DNA of 64,000 bases, taken from the NCBI RefSeq assembly GCF_041449215.1, contig NZ_JBGNFV010000001.1, positions 3,613,001 to 3,677,000 on the forward strand. The letters are read 5' to 3'. Position numbers and translations under genes: made by a program. Positions within the stretch are counted from its first letter, which is position 1. Each line of letters opens with the position of its first letter. The DNA comes from Roseivirga sp. BDSF3-8. Its GTDB lineage: Bacteria > Bacteroidota > Bacteroidia > Cytophagales > Cyclobacteriaceae. The notes under the pieces were generated by a model. The model did no database searches. It was given only the letters and a program-made list of their open reading frames with translations, and had not been told where the DNA came from. This document shows positions 18,462 to 27,970 of the stretch, piece by piece.

Positions 18462-19066
18462 GTAAGAGCCTCGCCTTATTTGATTTCGATGGTACCGTTA
18501 CGCGAGGTGATTCCTTTATGCGGATGATCCGCTATGTTGTAGGCTGGCCCCGTTTCCTTGCAGGTATGGCGGTGCTCAGTCCCGTACTGGTGGCCTACAA
18601 AGCAAAGCTTATTCCGAACTGGCGAGCCAAGGAGATTGTACTGGCCCATTTCTTCAAAACATGGCGACAGGAGAAATTTAACGATCGCTGTGAGAAATTT
18701 GCGCGTAATGTGATCCCGCACATGGTACGTCCCGCGGCAATCGAGCAAATCAAACAGCACCAGGAGCAAGGCCATAAGGTTGTTCTCGTGTCTGCTTCTG
18801 CGGAAAACTGGCTCAGTTGCTGGGCTGAAGAGATGGACATAGACCTGATTGCCACACGGGTAGAACTAAAAGAGGGCCGGGTGACCGGCAAACTGGAAGG
18901 CCGGAACTGCTATGGGCCGGAAAAGGAAAGCCGTATTCGTGAGGAAATAGATCTGGCCAAATACGATCATATTTATGCCTATGGTGACAGCAAGGGTGAC
19001 CGTGAAATGCTGGCCATGGCAAAAACTGCACATTATCGCCCTTTTCGCAATAAACAGGCAGGCTAA
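18458..19066 (+). CDS. HAD-IB family phosphatase
   Basis: 202 aa starting with GTG (MSKSLALFDFDGTVTRGDSF). Motif I is DFDGT (Asp nucleophile and general acid), motif II is VVLVSASAENWL (Ser), and motif III/IV is AYGDSKGDREML. It is similar to SerB/PGP-1-type hydrolases. In this operon the obvious substrate is the 5-phosphate of polyprenyl-phosphoryl-ribose-5-P, which must be removed before oxidation. That role is inference from position. Confidence 0.82.
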   Translation: MSKSLALFDFDGTVTRGDSFMRMIRYVVGWPRFLAGMAVLSPVLVAYKAKLIPNWRAKEIVLAHFFKTWRQEKFNDRCEKFARNVIPHMVRPAAIEQIKQHQEQGHKVVLVSASAENWLSCWAEEMDIDLIATRVELKEGRVTGKLEGRNCYGPEKESRIREEIDLAKYDHIYAYGDSKGDREMLAMAKTAHYRPFRNKQAG

Positions 19067-19741
19067 ATGCAACCGCTGAAAACTACTCTACTGCCGGTAT
19101 ATTGTATTGGCGGATTGGGAGTGGATGAGCGGGTATTTCAGCACTATCACTTTCCGGGTGATAAGATCGTGCTTCCTTATTTCACACCACAAGCGGGAGA
19201 TGACATCTGTAGCTATGCGGATAAGCTGGCTGAGAGGATTACTCACGATCACTTCATCCTACTGGGAATCAGTTTCGGTGGCATACTTGCCCAGCAAATA
19301 GCCTTGGCTAAAAAGCCTGCGGCATTAATCCTTATCAGCTCCATACAATCCTACCGGCAGATACCACGGGTTTACCGTGTGGCGATGAAGCTGGGAGGCA
19401 GCAGAGGCTTGCGGCTTGCGTGGAAGACTGACATCCCTTTCACACGAAATTACTTCTTCACAGCCAGGGAAAAGACTCATCGCAGGACGCTGCAGAGGAT
19501 CTATGAGGCGACTGACTTTGATCTGGTGGCCTGGTCGCTACCCCTTATCATGAAGTGGGAGGGTGTGGATTTGCCTGATGATCTGCCGAAACTGATCTTA
19601 CACGGCTGTAGAGATAAGTTTTTTCCCGTCGGCAGGCGGGCAGATATCGATGAGTGCATTGAGGGGGCAGGGCACTTTATGGTGGTAAGTCACCACAAAA
19701 AGGTCCGTACAAGTCTGGAAGAGTTTTTAAGTACCAGGTAG
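19067..19741 (+). CDS. Small alpha/beta hydrolase
   Basis: 224 aa, starting directly after the HAD stop. The nucleophile elbow is LLGISFGGILAQQ (GxSxG) and the late acid/His pair lies in LHGCRDKFFPVG and GAGHFMVV. No signal peptide, so cytoplasmic. Its position as fifth gene of the polyprenyl-sugar operon suggests an accessory thioesterase/esterase role; substrate unknown. Confidence 0.75.
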   Translation: MQPLKTTLLPVYCIGGLGVDERVFQHYHFPGDKIVLPYFTPQAGDDICSYADKLAERITHDHFILLGISFGGILAQQIALAKKPAALILISSIQSYRQIPRVYRVAMKLGGSRGLRLAWKTDIPFTRNYFFTAREKTHRRTLQRIYEATDFDLVAWSLPLIMKWEGVDLPDDLPKLILHGCRDKFFPVGRRADIDECIEGAGHFMVVSHHKKVRTSLEEFLSTR

Positions 19742-19810
19742 GTATAATTAAATGGAGGTGGATCTTTTTCTTGGTAGTTTTAGTATCTAATGCTTTCTGA
19801 AATATAATAA

Positions 19811-19834
19811 AAAAGGCCCGCACAGGGCCTTTTT
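19811..19834. terminator. Bidirectional intrinsic terminator
   Basis: Perfect 9-bp stem aaaaggccc / gggcctttt with a 5-base loop, and A and T runs on both sides. It lies between the convergent hydrolase and RNase HI genes and can stop transcription in both directions. Confidence 0.85.
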
Positions 19835-19835
19835 A

Positions 19836-20294
19836 CTATCCTTCAGCAGATTCGTATCCTTCGTCTACCAGTAAGTTTCCACCTTCGGCACTGGATACCG
19901 CCAGCTCATCGCAGCGCTCGTTTTCCGGTATACCTGCATGGCCTTTCACCCACTTCAGCTTCACATCGTGCTGGTTATAGATATCTATAAACCGTTTCCA
20001 CAGGTCCGGGTTCTTCTTGCCTTTAAAGTTCTTCTTCTTCCATCCCCAGAGCCAGCCTTTCGTTACCGCATCCACCACATACTTACTATCCGAGTACACA
20101 GTCACCTCCTGTCCGGGCTTTTTCAGTGCTTCCAGGCCCACAATCACCGCCAGCAGTTCCATGCGGTTATTAGTGGTTTTGCGAAAGCCTTCGGAAATTT
20201 CCTTACGGTGCGGGCCGGCCATCAGTACTACCCCGTAGCCTCCCGGCCCGGGGTTTCCCAATGAGGACCCGTCTGTGTACATCGTGATCTGCAT
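19836..20294 (-). CDS. rnhA: Ribonuclease HI
   Basis: 152 aa, normal length. The four acidic catalytic residues are visible: MYTDGSSLGNPGPGGYG (first Asp), NRMELLAVIVGLEAL (Glu), VYSDSKYVVDAV (second Asp) and NERCDELA (last Asp). Also the handle region KGWLWGWKKKNFKGKKNPDLW and VKGHAG. It cleaves RNA in RNA-DNA hybrids. The start codon overlaps the MarC stop (TGATG), so the two form an operon. Confidence 0.97.
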   Translation of the reverse strand: MQITMYTDGSSLGNPGPGGYGVVLMAGPHRKEISEGFRKTTNNRMELLAVIVGLEALKKPGQEVTVYSDSKYVVDAVTKGWLWGWKKKNFKGKKNPDLWKRFIDIYNQHDVKLKWVKGHAGIPENERCDELAVSSAEGGNLLVDEGYESAEG

Positions 20295-20863
20295 CAGGCG
20301 AGAATATTCGTTTTAAACAGCTTAATGGCTATGGCAAGCAGGATGATCCCGAATACCTTTCTAAGCACATTAAAGCCTGCATTACCTATTTTTCTTTCCA
20401 GCCAGCGGCTTGTTTTCAATACTACGTAAACAAAAACGAGGTTCAAAAGAATGCCCACCAGAATGTTAGGCCCCTCGTAGGCTGCTTTCAGCGACACCAG
20501 GGTAGTCATAGTACCAGCCCCGGCAATGAGCGGGAACGCCAGCGGCACGATGGATGCGCTGCCAGCCTCTTCCGTATCAGCCCGGAAAAACTGCAGACCG
20601 AGTACCATCTCCATGCCCAGAATGAACATGATCAATGCGCCGGCAATAGCGAACGACTCCACATCTATACCGAAAAGCTTAAGTATGGATTCTCCCAGGT
20701 ACAGGAAGGCGATCATAATGATGCCTGCCACCAGGGTTGCCTTTTCGGATTGAATGTGACCCGCTTTTTTTCTCAGATCGATGACAATAGGAATTGAGCC
20801 TAGAATATCGATCACGGAAAAGAGAATAAGCGATACGCTTATTATTTCTCTGAAATTCAACAT
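20294..20863 (-). CDS. MarC family membrane protein
   Basis: 189 aa with six hydrophobic helices. Typical MarC/UPF0056 elements are FSVIDILGSIPIVIDL near the start, AGALIMFILGMEMVLG, and PLAFPLIAGAGTMTTLVSL in the middle. Members are inner-membrane proteins of unclear transport role. Located upstream of rnhA with one-base overlap. Confidence 0.9.
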   Translation of the reverse strand: MLNFREIISVSLILFSVIDILGSIPIVIDLRKKAGHIQSEKATLVAGIIMIAFLYLGESILKLFGIDVESFAIAGALIMFILGMEMVLGLQFFRADTEEAGSASIVPLAFPLIAGAGTMTTLVSLKAAYEGPNILVGILLNLVFVYVVLKTSRWLERKIGNAGFNVLRKVFGIILLAIAIKLFKTNILA

Positions 20864-20931
20864 GTCTTACCTCCTTTTGTAAAATAAGCCCGCAAAGGTA
20901 TGAAAAGAGGTAAATTAGACAATGGGTGAGA

Positions 20932-21996
20932 TCAGGAATAATTATTTAGTAAAAATGCCTTAAGCTTTTCTACATCTTCACTGTCAATGGCCGGAAAGTT
21001 GGCTATTCGGAAACTGGTCTCCTTGTGCGGACCATACCCTTTGCCAAGCTGTATACCTGCTTCATTGGCCGTGCGGTGTATCTCCGCTATACGATCTGCA
21101 GGGGCCTTTACGGCAAGCACCGTGCGTGAGCGAAGGTACTCGTCCGGCACCATCCAGTCCAGTACAGATGAGTTGGTAATCACCTCGCTCAAGTCCTTAT
21201 ACTGCTCCTCCAGCCGCTTATGGATTGGGCCTATGCCATAGCGCTTTTCCATACTGCGCTTGAGCAGGTATATACCCAGCACATTAGGGGTGTAATGGGT
21301 CTGGTACTTGTCCATGTTTTCCAGCATGCGTAGCAGGCTGTTATAGTGCCCCCCCTCGTTTAGCTGGCGGGCGCGTTCTACGGCCCGCGGACTCAGGATC
21401 ATAAGGCCCAGGCCTGCCGGTAGTCCCAGGCACTTTTGTACAGAACCGTAGGCAATGTCTATACGGCTAAAGTCAAGGGCTATGCCACCCAGTGAGCTGG
21501 TGGCATCAATGGCGATAAGGGCTTGCGGGTACTTCCGGTGTATACTTTCCAGAGCCATCTGCGGTATACGCGTGCCGTTGGAAGTTTCGTTATGCGTAAA
21601 GCACAGTATCTCCGTAGCCTTTGGCAGTTTTATAGATTCAAAATCCGGCATCTTGGTCAGATCAAAGGTAGTGGCTTTAGCCTTAGGCCGGATATTTTTG
21701 GCAAAAGTGAACCACTTCTCACCGAAGGAGCCGTTGTAGAAGTGATAGCTCATGGTGCGGGTAAGGGATTGGGCGATCACCTCCCAGCACTCGGTGGCAC
21801 TGGAGGTGAAAACGATCCTGTAGCTATCCGGGATAGATAACCTGTCTTTAAGGAGTTCCACCGCTTCGCGGCACAGTGTCATAAAGCCCTCACTGCGGTG
21901 GTTAATACTAAGAATTCCCTGATCGTATGCATCCTGCACATAGGCAGGTATTTCCGGGTATACTTTGGATGGCCCCGGGTTAAAGGTGGTTGTCAT
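20932..21996 (-). CDS. Class V aminotransferase, SerC-like
   Basis: 354 aa. FNPGPSKVYPEIPAYVQDA and SINHRSEGFMTLCREAVELL at the N-terminus, GSFGEKWF, HNETSNGTRIP, IDATSSLGGIALDF, and the PLP lysine in DIAYGSVQKCLGLPAGLGLM are those of phosphoserine aminotransferase and its relatives. SerC makes phosphoserine from 3-phosphohydroxypyruvate. No serA or serB neighbour is present, so an alternative class V substrate is possible. Confidence 0.8.
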   Translation of the reverse strand: MTTTFNPGPSKVYPEIPAYVQDAYDQGILSINHRSEGFMTLCREAVELLKDRLSIPDSYRIVFTSSATECWEVIAQSLTRTMSYHFYNGSFGEKWFTFAKNIRPKAKATTFDLTKMPDFESIKLPKATEILCFTHNETSNGTRIPQMALESIHRKYPQALIAIDATSSLGGIALDFSRIDIAYGSVQKCLGLPAGLGLMILSPRAVERARQLNEGGHYNSLLRMLENMDKYQTHYTPNVLGIYLLKRSMEKRYGIGPIHKRLEEQYKDLSEVITNSSVLDWMVPDEYLRSRTVLAVKAPADRIAEIHRTANEAGIQLGKGYGPHKETSFRIANFPAIDSEDVEKLKAFLLNNYS

Positions 21997-22006
21997 TGCG
22001 TGACCA

Positions 22007-22432
22007 TTACTTTTTATCGATGAAATACTCTAAGGCCAGCCTGTAGCCTTTTAATCCCAGGCCGGCAATAGTACCTGCACACACCGGTGCCAGGTAGCTG
22101 TGATGACGAAACGCCTCGCGGGCATATATGTTGGAGATATGCACCTCCAGCACCGGTGTTTCTATGCCTGCCACCGCATCGGCCAGTGCCACAGATGTGT
22201 GGGTATAGGCTCCGGCGTTCAGAATGATTCCGTCTGCCTCTCCAAACCCCTTACTGTGCAGGTGGTCTACCAGTGCACCTTCGCTATTGCTTTGAAAATA
22301 CGTCAGTTCATTTCCCTCATATTCTTTAACAAGTGCATCAAAGAAAGCTTCAAATGACTGGTGCCCGTATATTTCAGGCTGCCGCTTACCCAGCAGGTTC
22401 AGATTAGGTCCGTTTACAATAGCGATCTTCAT
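22007..22432 (-). CDS. aroQ: 3-dehydroquinate dehydratase, type II
   Basis: 141 aa from the ATG at 22432 (MKIAIVNGPNLNLLGKRQPE); an upstream ATG would add 13 non-conserved residues. Conserved blocks: catalytic Tyr loop NLLGKRQPEIYG, FQSNSEGALVDHLH, GIILNAGAYTHTSVALADA, and VLEVHISNIYAREAFRHHS with the catalytic His. Shikimate pathway, third step. It lies 10 bases upstream of the aminotransferase on the same strand. Confidence 0.96.
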   Translation of the reverse strand: MKIAIVNGPNLNLLGKRQPEIYGHQSFEAFFDALVKEYEGNELTYFQSNSEGALVDHLHSKGFGEADGIILNAGAYTHTSVALADAVAGIETPVLEVHISNIYAREAFRHHSYLAPVCAGTIAGLGLKGYRLALEYFIDKK

Positions 22433-22471
22433 AGCTAAAAATACATTATCTTTCCGGCCAGAAGGATACAA

Positions 22472-23386
22472 ATGGATAAGTGGGATAATTACCTAAAGCA
22501 ATTCAGGAATCACCTCCGTCTCGAGCGGTCGCTGGCGGCCAACTCCATCGATGCTTATGAGCGGGATGTGGTAAAACTAAAACAGTTTGCTCAAATCTCC
22601 AATGGACCAGCCAGCCCCCTTGAGGCTACCCTGCCATGGCTGAGGAGTTTTATCCAGTATCTGGCCAAAAAAGGCCTCTCCGCCTACTCTCAGGCGCGCA
22701 TTATTAGTGGTATCAGACAATTTTATCGCTTTCTTGTTTTTGAGGATTACCTCCCTACTGATCCTTCCGAATTACTGGAAGCCCCCCGCCTGGGCCGTAA
22801 GCTGCCCGACACCCTGGAAGTTCATGAGATAGATGCCATTCTGGAAAGTATAGATATGAGTACTGACCATGGCGTGCGTAACCGGGCTATGCTGGAAACA
22901 CTCTATAGTTCAGGATTGCGGGTAAGTGAGCTTGTTTCTTTGCACCTCAACCATGTGTATGCCGGCGAGGGAGGACCGGGGTTTTTGAGAGTATTGGGCA
23001 AGGGCAATAAGGAAAGGCTTGTGCCTATCGGCAGTAGTGCCCTCAAGTACATACAGATGTACCGCGAGCACGTCAGGGTACATTTTGCCCCGAAAAAAGG
23101 TCATGAACATATACTGTTTCTCAATCGCCGCGGTGCCATGCTCACCCGAAATTATGTATTTATGGCGCTGAAGGAGCTGGTAGCCAGAGCAGGAATAGCC
23201 AAAAATATCAGTCCGCATACATTCAGGCATAGCTTTGCCACCCATCTGATAGAGGGGGGGGCAGACCTGAGAGCGGTACAGGACATGTTAGGCCATGAGT
23301 CTATTACCACCACCGAAATCTACACCCATCTTGACCGTGATTTTCTGCGGCAGACTATCATGGAATTTCATCCCCGTGGAAAGTGA
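22472..23386 (+). CDS. xerD: Tyrosine recombinase XerD
   Basis: 304 aa. N-terminal SAM-like DNA-binding domain (LKQFRNHLRLERSLAANSIDAYERDV) and catalytic domain with Arg in LYSSGLRVSEL, HTFRHSFATHLIEGGADLRAVQDMLGH (HxxR and His) and Tyr in EIYTHLDRDFL. Length and sequence fit the chromosome dimer-resolving XerD type. It starts divergently from aroQ. No integrase-like neighbours or attachment sites are visible. Confidence 0.93.
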   Translation: MDKWDNYLKQFRNHLRLERSLAANSIDAYERDVVKLKQFAQISNGPASPLEATLPWLRSFIQYLAKKGLSAYSQARIISGIRQFYRFLVFEDYLPTDPSELLEAPRLGRKLPDTLEVHEIDAILESIDMSTDHGVRNRAMLETLYSSGLRVSELVSLHLNHVYAGEGGPGFLRVLGKGNKERLVPIGSSALKYIQMYREHVRVHFAPKKGHEHILFLNRRGAMLTRNYVFMALKELVARAGIAKNISPHTFRHSFATHLIEGGADLRAVQDMLGHESITTTEIYTHLDRDFLRQTIMEFHPRGK

Positions 23387-23594
23387 CCCTGCATTTGACG
23401 GGACAGCTATACCCACCTAAGGTCATGTAAGGCCTCTCATATTCCAGCCTTCCTTTACGTGAGGTAGCCTTTTTGCCTTACGGGATCCTTATCGCTCCCT
23501 GAATTCAGGTAGTAGGAATATAACCGGAATTCGTGTTTCAACTCCTTTATTTTTCAGACACTTTTACCACATATCAAATTAACGAGGTGAAGGT

Positions 23595-24551
23595 ATGAAG
23601 CAGGAACAACTCGCGCAGAGGTATAATTCGTCCAACGATAGCGGCGGGAGTAAAATTTCAGAGAGGCCCCACTGGGGAGTAGAGCAGGAACTGCTTGACT
23701 TGCATAAGGAAGAAATAAAAGTAAACGGAGTGAAAACCAGGATGGACGGAAGCGGAGTAAAGATCGCCATCCTAGATGGTGCTGTAGACCTGGAGCACTC
23801 ATCTTTCCGGCAAAATCAACACAAATCCTTTGATCTCATTACCGATAATTGGGTGAAATATCCTGATAAGACAGTTTCACACAAGCATGGCACCATGGTG
23901 GCCGGTGTGATCGGGGCAGATGGGTGCGGTAAGCCAGGCAGACTGCATGGGGTGGCTCCCGGGGCTGCCATGTACTGTTACCGGGTAATGGATTCCAGCC
24001 AGAGGATAGTCCCTTATGCACTGGAAAAAAGCCTGGTTTGCGCTTTTGAAGAAGGGGTTGATATCATAAATATGAGTATCAGGCACCTGCCTGCAGACCG
24101 GCGTATCCTGAATCTGATCAGGGAGGCTTTTCGCAGAGGGATTGTGCTGGTGGCCCAGGCAGGTAACTATGAGTATAACGGAGTAGATAATGTGGATTAT
24201 CCGGCTGCACTACAGGAGACCCTCGCTATAGCAGGGCATGACCGGGGCACATACGCTGCGCGAAAGGCAAAAGGGCAGTTTCTGGATTTTACGGCCCCTG
24301 GCAGTAACCTCTGCGGGCTGGCGCCGGGGCAGCAGTACACTAACGATACAGGCTCTTCATTTGCCTGCAGCTATTTCAGCGGGCTCGTTGCACTCCTTCT
24401 ACAGGTATATCATGCTAAAAATCTTTATCCCTCTCCCAGCCAGGTTGAGGCAATCATGGCTGGCTGCACATATAGTAACGCATTCAGCATAGAGTCTGGT
24501 CATGGCTGTATTTCTGTTAAAAAGCTCATCAGCCACCTGAAAAGCCTCTGA
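23595..24551 (+). CDS. Subtilisin-like (S8) serine peptidase without signal peptide
   Basis: 318 aa. Catalytic Asp in KIAILDGAVDLEHSSF, His in HKHGTMVAGVIGADG, oxyanion Asn in AQAGNYEYNGV, Ser in DTGSSFACSYFSGLVALLL. N-terminal ~45 residues are hydrophilic and there is no secretion signal, unlike most subtilases, so it is probably intracellular or released by another route. A 128-aa unknown gene follows 46 bases downstream and may be its partner or substrate. Confidence 0.85.
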   Translation: MKQEQLAQRYNSSNDSGGSKISERPHWGVEQELLDLHKEEIKVNGVKTRMDGSGVKIAILDGAVDLEHSSFRQNQHKSFDLITDNWVKYPDKTVSHKHGTMVAGVIGADGCGKPGRLHGVAPGAAMYCYRVMDSSQRIVPYALEKSLVCAFEEGVDIINMSIRHLPADRRILNLIREAFRRGIVLVAQAGNYEYNGVDNVDYPAALQETLAIAGHDRGTYAARKAKGQFLDFTAPGSNLCGLAPGQQYTNDTGSSFACSYFSGLVALLLQVYHAKNLYPSPSQVEAIMAGCTYSNAFSIESGHGCISVKKLISHLKSL

Positions 24552-24597
24552 CCGTACAATTACAGATTAATCTATCCATTATAAAACATACTAACTT

Positions 24598-24984
24598 ATG
24601 AATGATCAATTCAAACCCTATGTTCACCTGTTTTCCACTAATCTTCCCACAACCAATGTTAATGTGAACATCAAGCTTAGGTACAGGGTCAGTGTCGACC
24701 CTGCCTATGTATACCACTGGAGGCAGTTTGGTAGTGAAGAGTATAAAATAGAAGGAGACACCCGTTTCTACGAGATCATCGGGTTTACAGCCGGAAATCC
24801 GCCGGCAGGGGTGGATGTGGGAGAGCAATTATCCATTAATCCCGGAAATTTACTGCTGGGCGCGAGAGACTTTGTGGTACCAAGTATCATTAATGAGCGG
24901 AAGGTAAAATTGTCTGTACTGGCCGGAGACGGCGGGGGAGGGGAAGGCAATAGCACCTCTTACTACATAGATGCAGACACCTGA
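24598..24984 (+). CDS. Small hypothetical protein next to the subtilase
   Basis: 128 aa. Beta-rich and without signal peptide or membrane helix: NVNIKLRYRVSVDPAYVYHW, FYEIIGFTAGNPPAGVDVG, and a Gly-rich loop GDGGGGEGNS before a short tail. Spacing suggests it is co-transcribed with the S8 peptidase. Not recognised as a named family; it could be an inhibitor, propeptide-like chaperone or substrate. Confidence 0.5.
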   Translation: MNDQFKPYVHLFSTNLPTTNVNVNIKLRYRVSVDPAYVYHWRQFGSEEYKIEGDTRFYEIIGFTAGNPPAGVDVGEQLSINPGNLLLGARDFVVPSIINERKVKLSVLAGDGGGGEGNSTSYYIDADT

Positions 24985-25257
24985 TCCTGAATAACACTTT
25001 TGGAGCTCCTTTTTTTACCAAAATCACCTAACCTCTTCTGTCCGCGACAACTGCTTCCGGAAAATGGCGGGTAATTTTTGCCATGGATTACAATTACCTG
25101 AAAATAAATGAGGTTATAATTGGCTGTTTTTGGTGAAATAAGGGGCTTTTTTTCTTCGTAGTTAAATTATATTAGATATTATCAAGTGTAACATAGTTAC
25201 TTAGTTTGGAATAAATCCATCATATCTTTAAATTGAAATATCCCAAGCCTATACAAG

Positions 25258-27111
25258 ATGAAACTAAGGATATTTCTTTTCCTCAACCTTTTGCTTTTCA
25301 GTTTAAGAGGCTTTACTGCGCCTTATATTGTAGACAGCCTATACCGCATTTCAGAAGGCGAAACAGATGGTGAATATTTCCGTCAGGAGGCCAAAAAGCT
25401 GGCAAAAGAAGGTCGACTTGAAGAAGCCATGGCGGCCTTTGAGGAAGCTATTTCCCTGTTCAAAGAAGCAAATGATTCCCTGGGGGTGGCAGAGGCGCTC
25501 AATAGCCGGGGCGTGGCCTATAAAAATGCCAGCAAATTCTTGGAGGCAGTAGATGACTACCTTTTAGCAGCGACTATTAACCAAAGTATGGGGGAGCTGG
25601 CCGGACTGGCTAATAATTATACCAACCTCGGTAACTATTATGCAGATAGTGGCCAGCCCGATAAGGCCATGAAATACCTGCAAAAGGCATTGAGATTATA
25701 TAAACAAACCGGGGATCAGTTAAGAGTGAACTACGTTGCTAACTCTCTGGGTACCTTATACTATACAGAAGGGTATGAAGACTATAATCTTGATTCTGCT
25801 GCCTACTACCTTCAAATAGCCTACGATGGATTTGAAGAGCTCGGAGCTACCCTTTACCTGCCAGGCATAAAGCAGAACTTTGGGATGATTGAGGAAAGCA
25901 GGGGGAATCCGGAGACAGCGCTTACCTATTACCTGGAAGCAAGGGAGGGCTTTAGTAATATGGAAGATTATCATAACCTGCCAAGGGTGGGGATTAATAT
26001 AGGCGTCGTATACCTTAATCTGGACCAGCCGGAGGAGGCTTTGAATATACTTGGTGAAAGTAAAGAGATAGCCCTGCAATATGGTGATATGAAAACCTAT
26101 CAGAGCTTGGAAGAGTGGTCTATACGTGCCTACCTACGAAAAGGCAACACCTTACAGGCAGAACGAAGCTTTAACATTTACGACAGCCTTAAGGAGGCAG
26201 ATACACAAAATAGAGTAAGGGAAAAGATAGAGGAGATGGAGGCCAGGTATCAGAACGACCTGAAGGAGCAGGAGCTGGCTACCAAGGAAGCCGCCCTGGT
26301 CCAAAGCCTAAAGGAGAAAAACACCCTATACACCTTTCTTTCCATCGTACTTATCCTGACCGTATTGATCATTGTGTTCTACAGCCAGCGGCAGAGGGCG
26401 CTGAAGCAGCTGGCGGAAAAACAAACAAAGCTACACCATAACGAAATAAGCAAAATGCTGCATGAGCATGAGCAAAAGCGTCTTCACGCCATGCTGGATG
26501 GTCAGGAAAAGGAACGCTACCGGATAGCCACCGACCTGCACGACAGGCTTGGAAACACCCTATCCGCTGTAAAACTGCACATGAATGCCTATGATCATAT
26601 GGCCATGGCTGGAAATGGTAGCGAGTGCAATGGGCAGCGGGATAAAATGGGTGAACTGCTCGACCGGGCTGTAAACGAAGTAAGAGAAATATCACACAAT
26701 ATGCTCTCCGGTGTCCTCACCAAGTTCGGACTTAGTGCTGCCCTCGAAGACCTCAAAGAAACCCTTGAAAGCAGCCAGCAATACCGTGTGCACCTGCAGA
26801 TCATAAACCTGCATGACAGGATTGAAAATACCCTCGAGCTAAACCTGTACCGGATAGTACAGGAGTTAGTGAGCAACATAATGAAGCATGCCGAAGCCAC
26901 CATGATCACCATTCAGGTAAATAAGCTGGATGATGAGATCATACTGCTGGTGGAGGACGATGGCGTAGGGTTTACGCCCGGAGCAGGTACCGGCGATGGC
27001 GTCGGGCTTCAAAACGTGGCCGATAGAGTAAGGTCGCTAAACGGCCACTTACATGTAGACGCACAGCCCGGCAGAGGGGCATCTATCACTGCAGAAATAC
27101 CCACACCATGA
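25258..27111 (+). CDS. TPR-containing sensor histidine kinase (NarL/LiaS-type)
   Basis: 617 aa. Signal sequence (MKLRIFLFLNLLLFSLRGFTA), periplasmic TPR array over residues ~35-310 (EEAMAAFEEAISLFKEANDS, LAGLANNYTNLGNYYADSG, EEALNILGESKEIALQYG), a membrane helix TFLSIVLILTVLIIVFY, then a coiled coil. The HisKA_3 box is DLHDRLGNTLSAVKLHM (phospho-His) and the ATPase domain has VQELVSNIMKHA, VEDDGVGF and GVGLQNVADRVRSL. It overlaps its response regulator by ATGA. TPR sensors of this type are common in Bacteroidota; signal unknown. Confidence 0.92.
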   Translation: MKLRIFLFLNLLLFSLRGFTAPYIVDSLYRISEGETDGEYFRQEAKKLAKEGRLEEAMAAFEEAISLFKEANDSLGVAEALNSRGVAYKNASKFLEAVDDYLLAATINQSMGELAGLANNYTNLGNYYADSGQPDKAMKYLQKALRLYKQTGDQLRVNYVANSLGTLYYTEGYEDYNLDSAAYYLQIAYDGFEELGATLYLPGIKQNFGMIEESRGNPETALTYYLEAREGFSNMEDYHNLPRVGINIGVVYLNLDQPEEALNILGESKEIALQYGDMKTYQSLEEWSIRAYLRKGNTLQAERSFNIYDSLKEADTQNRVREKIEEMEARYQNDLKEQELATKEAALVQSLKEKNTLYTFLSIVLILTVLIIVFYSQRQRALKQLAEKQTKLHHNEISKMLHEHEQKRLHAMLDGQEKERYRIATDLHDRLGNTLSAVKLHMNAYDHMAMAGNGSECNGQRDKMGELLDRAVNEVREISHNMLSGVLTKFGLSAALEDLKETLESSQQYRVHLQIINLHDRIENTLELNLYRIVQELVSNIMKHAEATMITIQVNKLDDEIILLVEDDGVGFTPGAGTGDGVGLQNVADRVRSLNGHLHVDAQPGRGASITAEIPTP

Positions 27112-27752
27112 TCAATATAATAATTGCTGACGATCACCGTCTGGTTGTAGACGGTCTCAAACTCATGCTTCACTCACAGCCCGATATCCATCTGATAGGT
27201 GAGGCCTACTCGGGCGATGACGTACTCCGCCTGGTAAAAAAAGCTGAGAAAGCAGACCTCATCATCATGGATATAAATATGCCAAATGGCGATGGCATAC
27301 AAACTACCCGGTACCTCAAAGAGCATCATCCTGATATAAAAATACTGGTGCTCACCATGTACAAAAAGCCCGAGTTTATACGTAACCTGCTTAAAAGCGG
27401 TGCTTCGGGCTACGTACTTAAGAATACCGAGCAATCCACCCTTATGAATGCGATAAGGAGCATAGCCGGTGGCGAAACCTTTTTTACACCCGACATAAGC
27501 CGGACGGTAATGGAAAGCCTCGTAGGCCACACCCGGCAGCGTACCTTTGAGCTTACCCAGCGCGAAAAGGACGTATTACGCCTGATAGTGGAGGAATGTA
27601 CCACCCCCGAAATAGCCGAGCGGCTGTACATTAGCACCCATACGGTAGAGACTCACCGTAAGAACCTCTTAAGCAAGCTAAACGTGCGCAATACCGTAGG
27701 GCTGGTAAAGTATGCATTGGAAAATGGCATACACGAAGTAGGGAGGTTTTGA
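27108..27752 (+). CDS. LuxR-family response regulator
   Basis: 214 aa. Receiver domain with IIADDHRLVV (acidic pair), phospho-acceptor Asp in LIIMDINMPNGDG, Thr in VLTMYKKPEF and Lys in SGYVLKNTE. The C-terminal HTH is LTQREKDVLRLIVEECTTPEIAERL and YISTHTVETHRKNLLSKL. Partner of the TPR histidine kinase by ATGA overlap. Confidence 0.95.
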   Translation: MINIIIADDHRLVVDGLKLMLHSQPDIHLIGEAYSGDDVLRLVKKAEKADLIIMDINMPNGDGIQTTRYLKEHHPDIKILVLTMYKKPEFIRNLLKSGASGYVLKNTEQSTLMNAIRSIAGGETFFTPDISRTVMESLVGHTRQRTFELTQREKDVLRLIVEECTTPEIAERLYISTHTVETHRKNLLSKLNVRNTVGLVKYALENGIHEVGRF

Positions 27753-27970
27753 AAAAACACCCGCCTTTCATTCATACATATTCTGCTACATTTCGCGTCC
27801 CCGAAAACAGTGATTATTTTTTCGCGGTTATCCGTGTTTTTAAATGTAATCCTGTTCCATAATTTCATTCTAAAATCATAAGGAGAAAACTACACAGAAT
27901 GTAACCGAGACCTTTCAAACCTGGCTATATCATTCCCTTCTGTTTTCCTCCGTAGACAGAATGTTAGTTA

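Noticed and set aside
22472-23386. XerD-like gene as a phage or island integrase
   Set aside because: Length, divergence from aroQ and lack of tRNA, attachment sites or phage genes fit the housekeeping recombinase.
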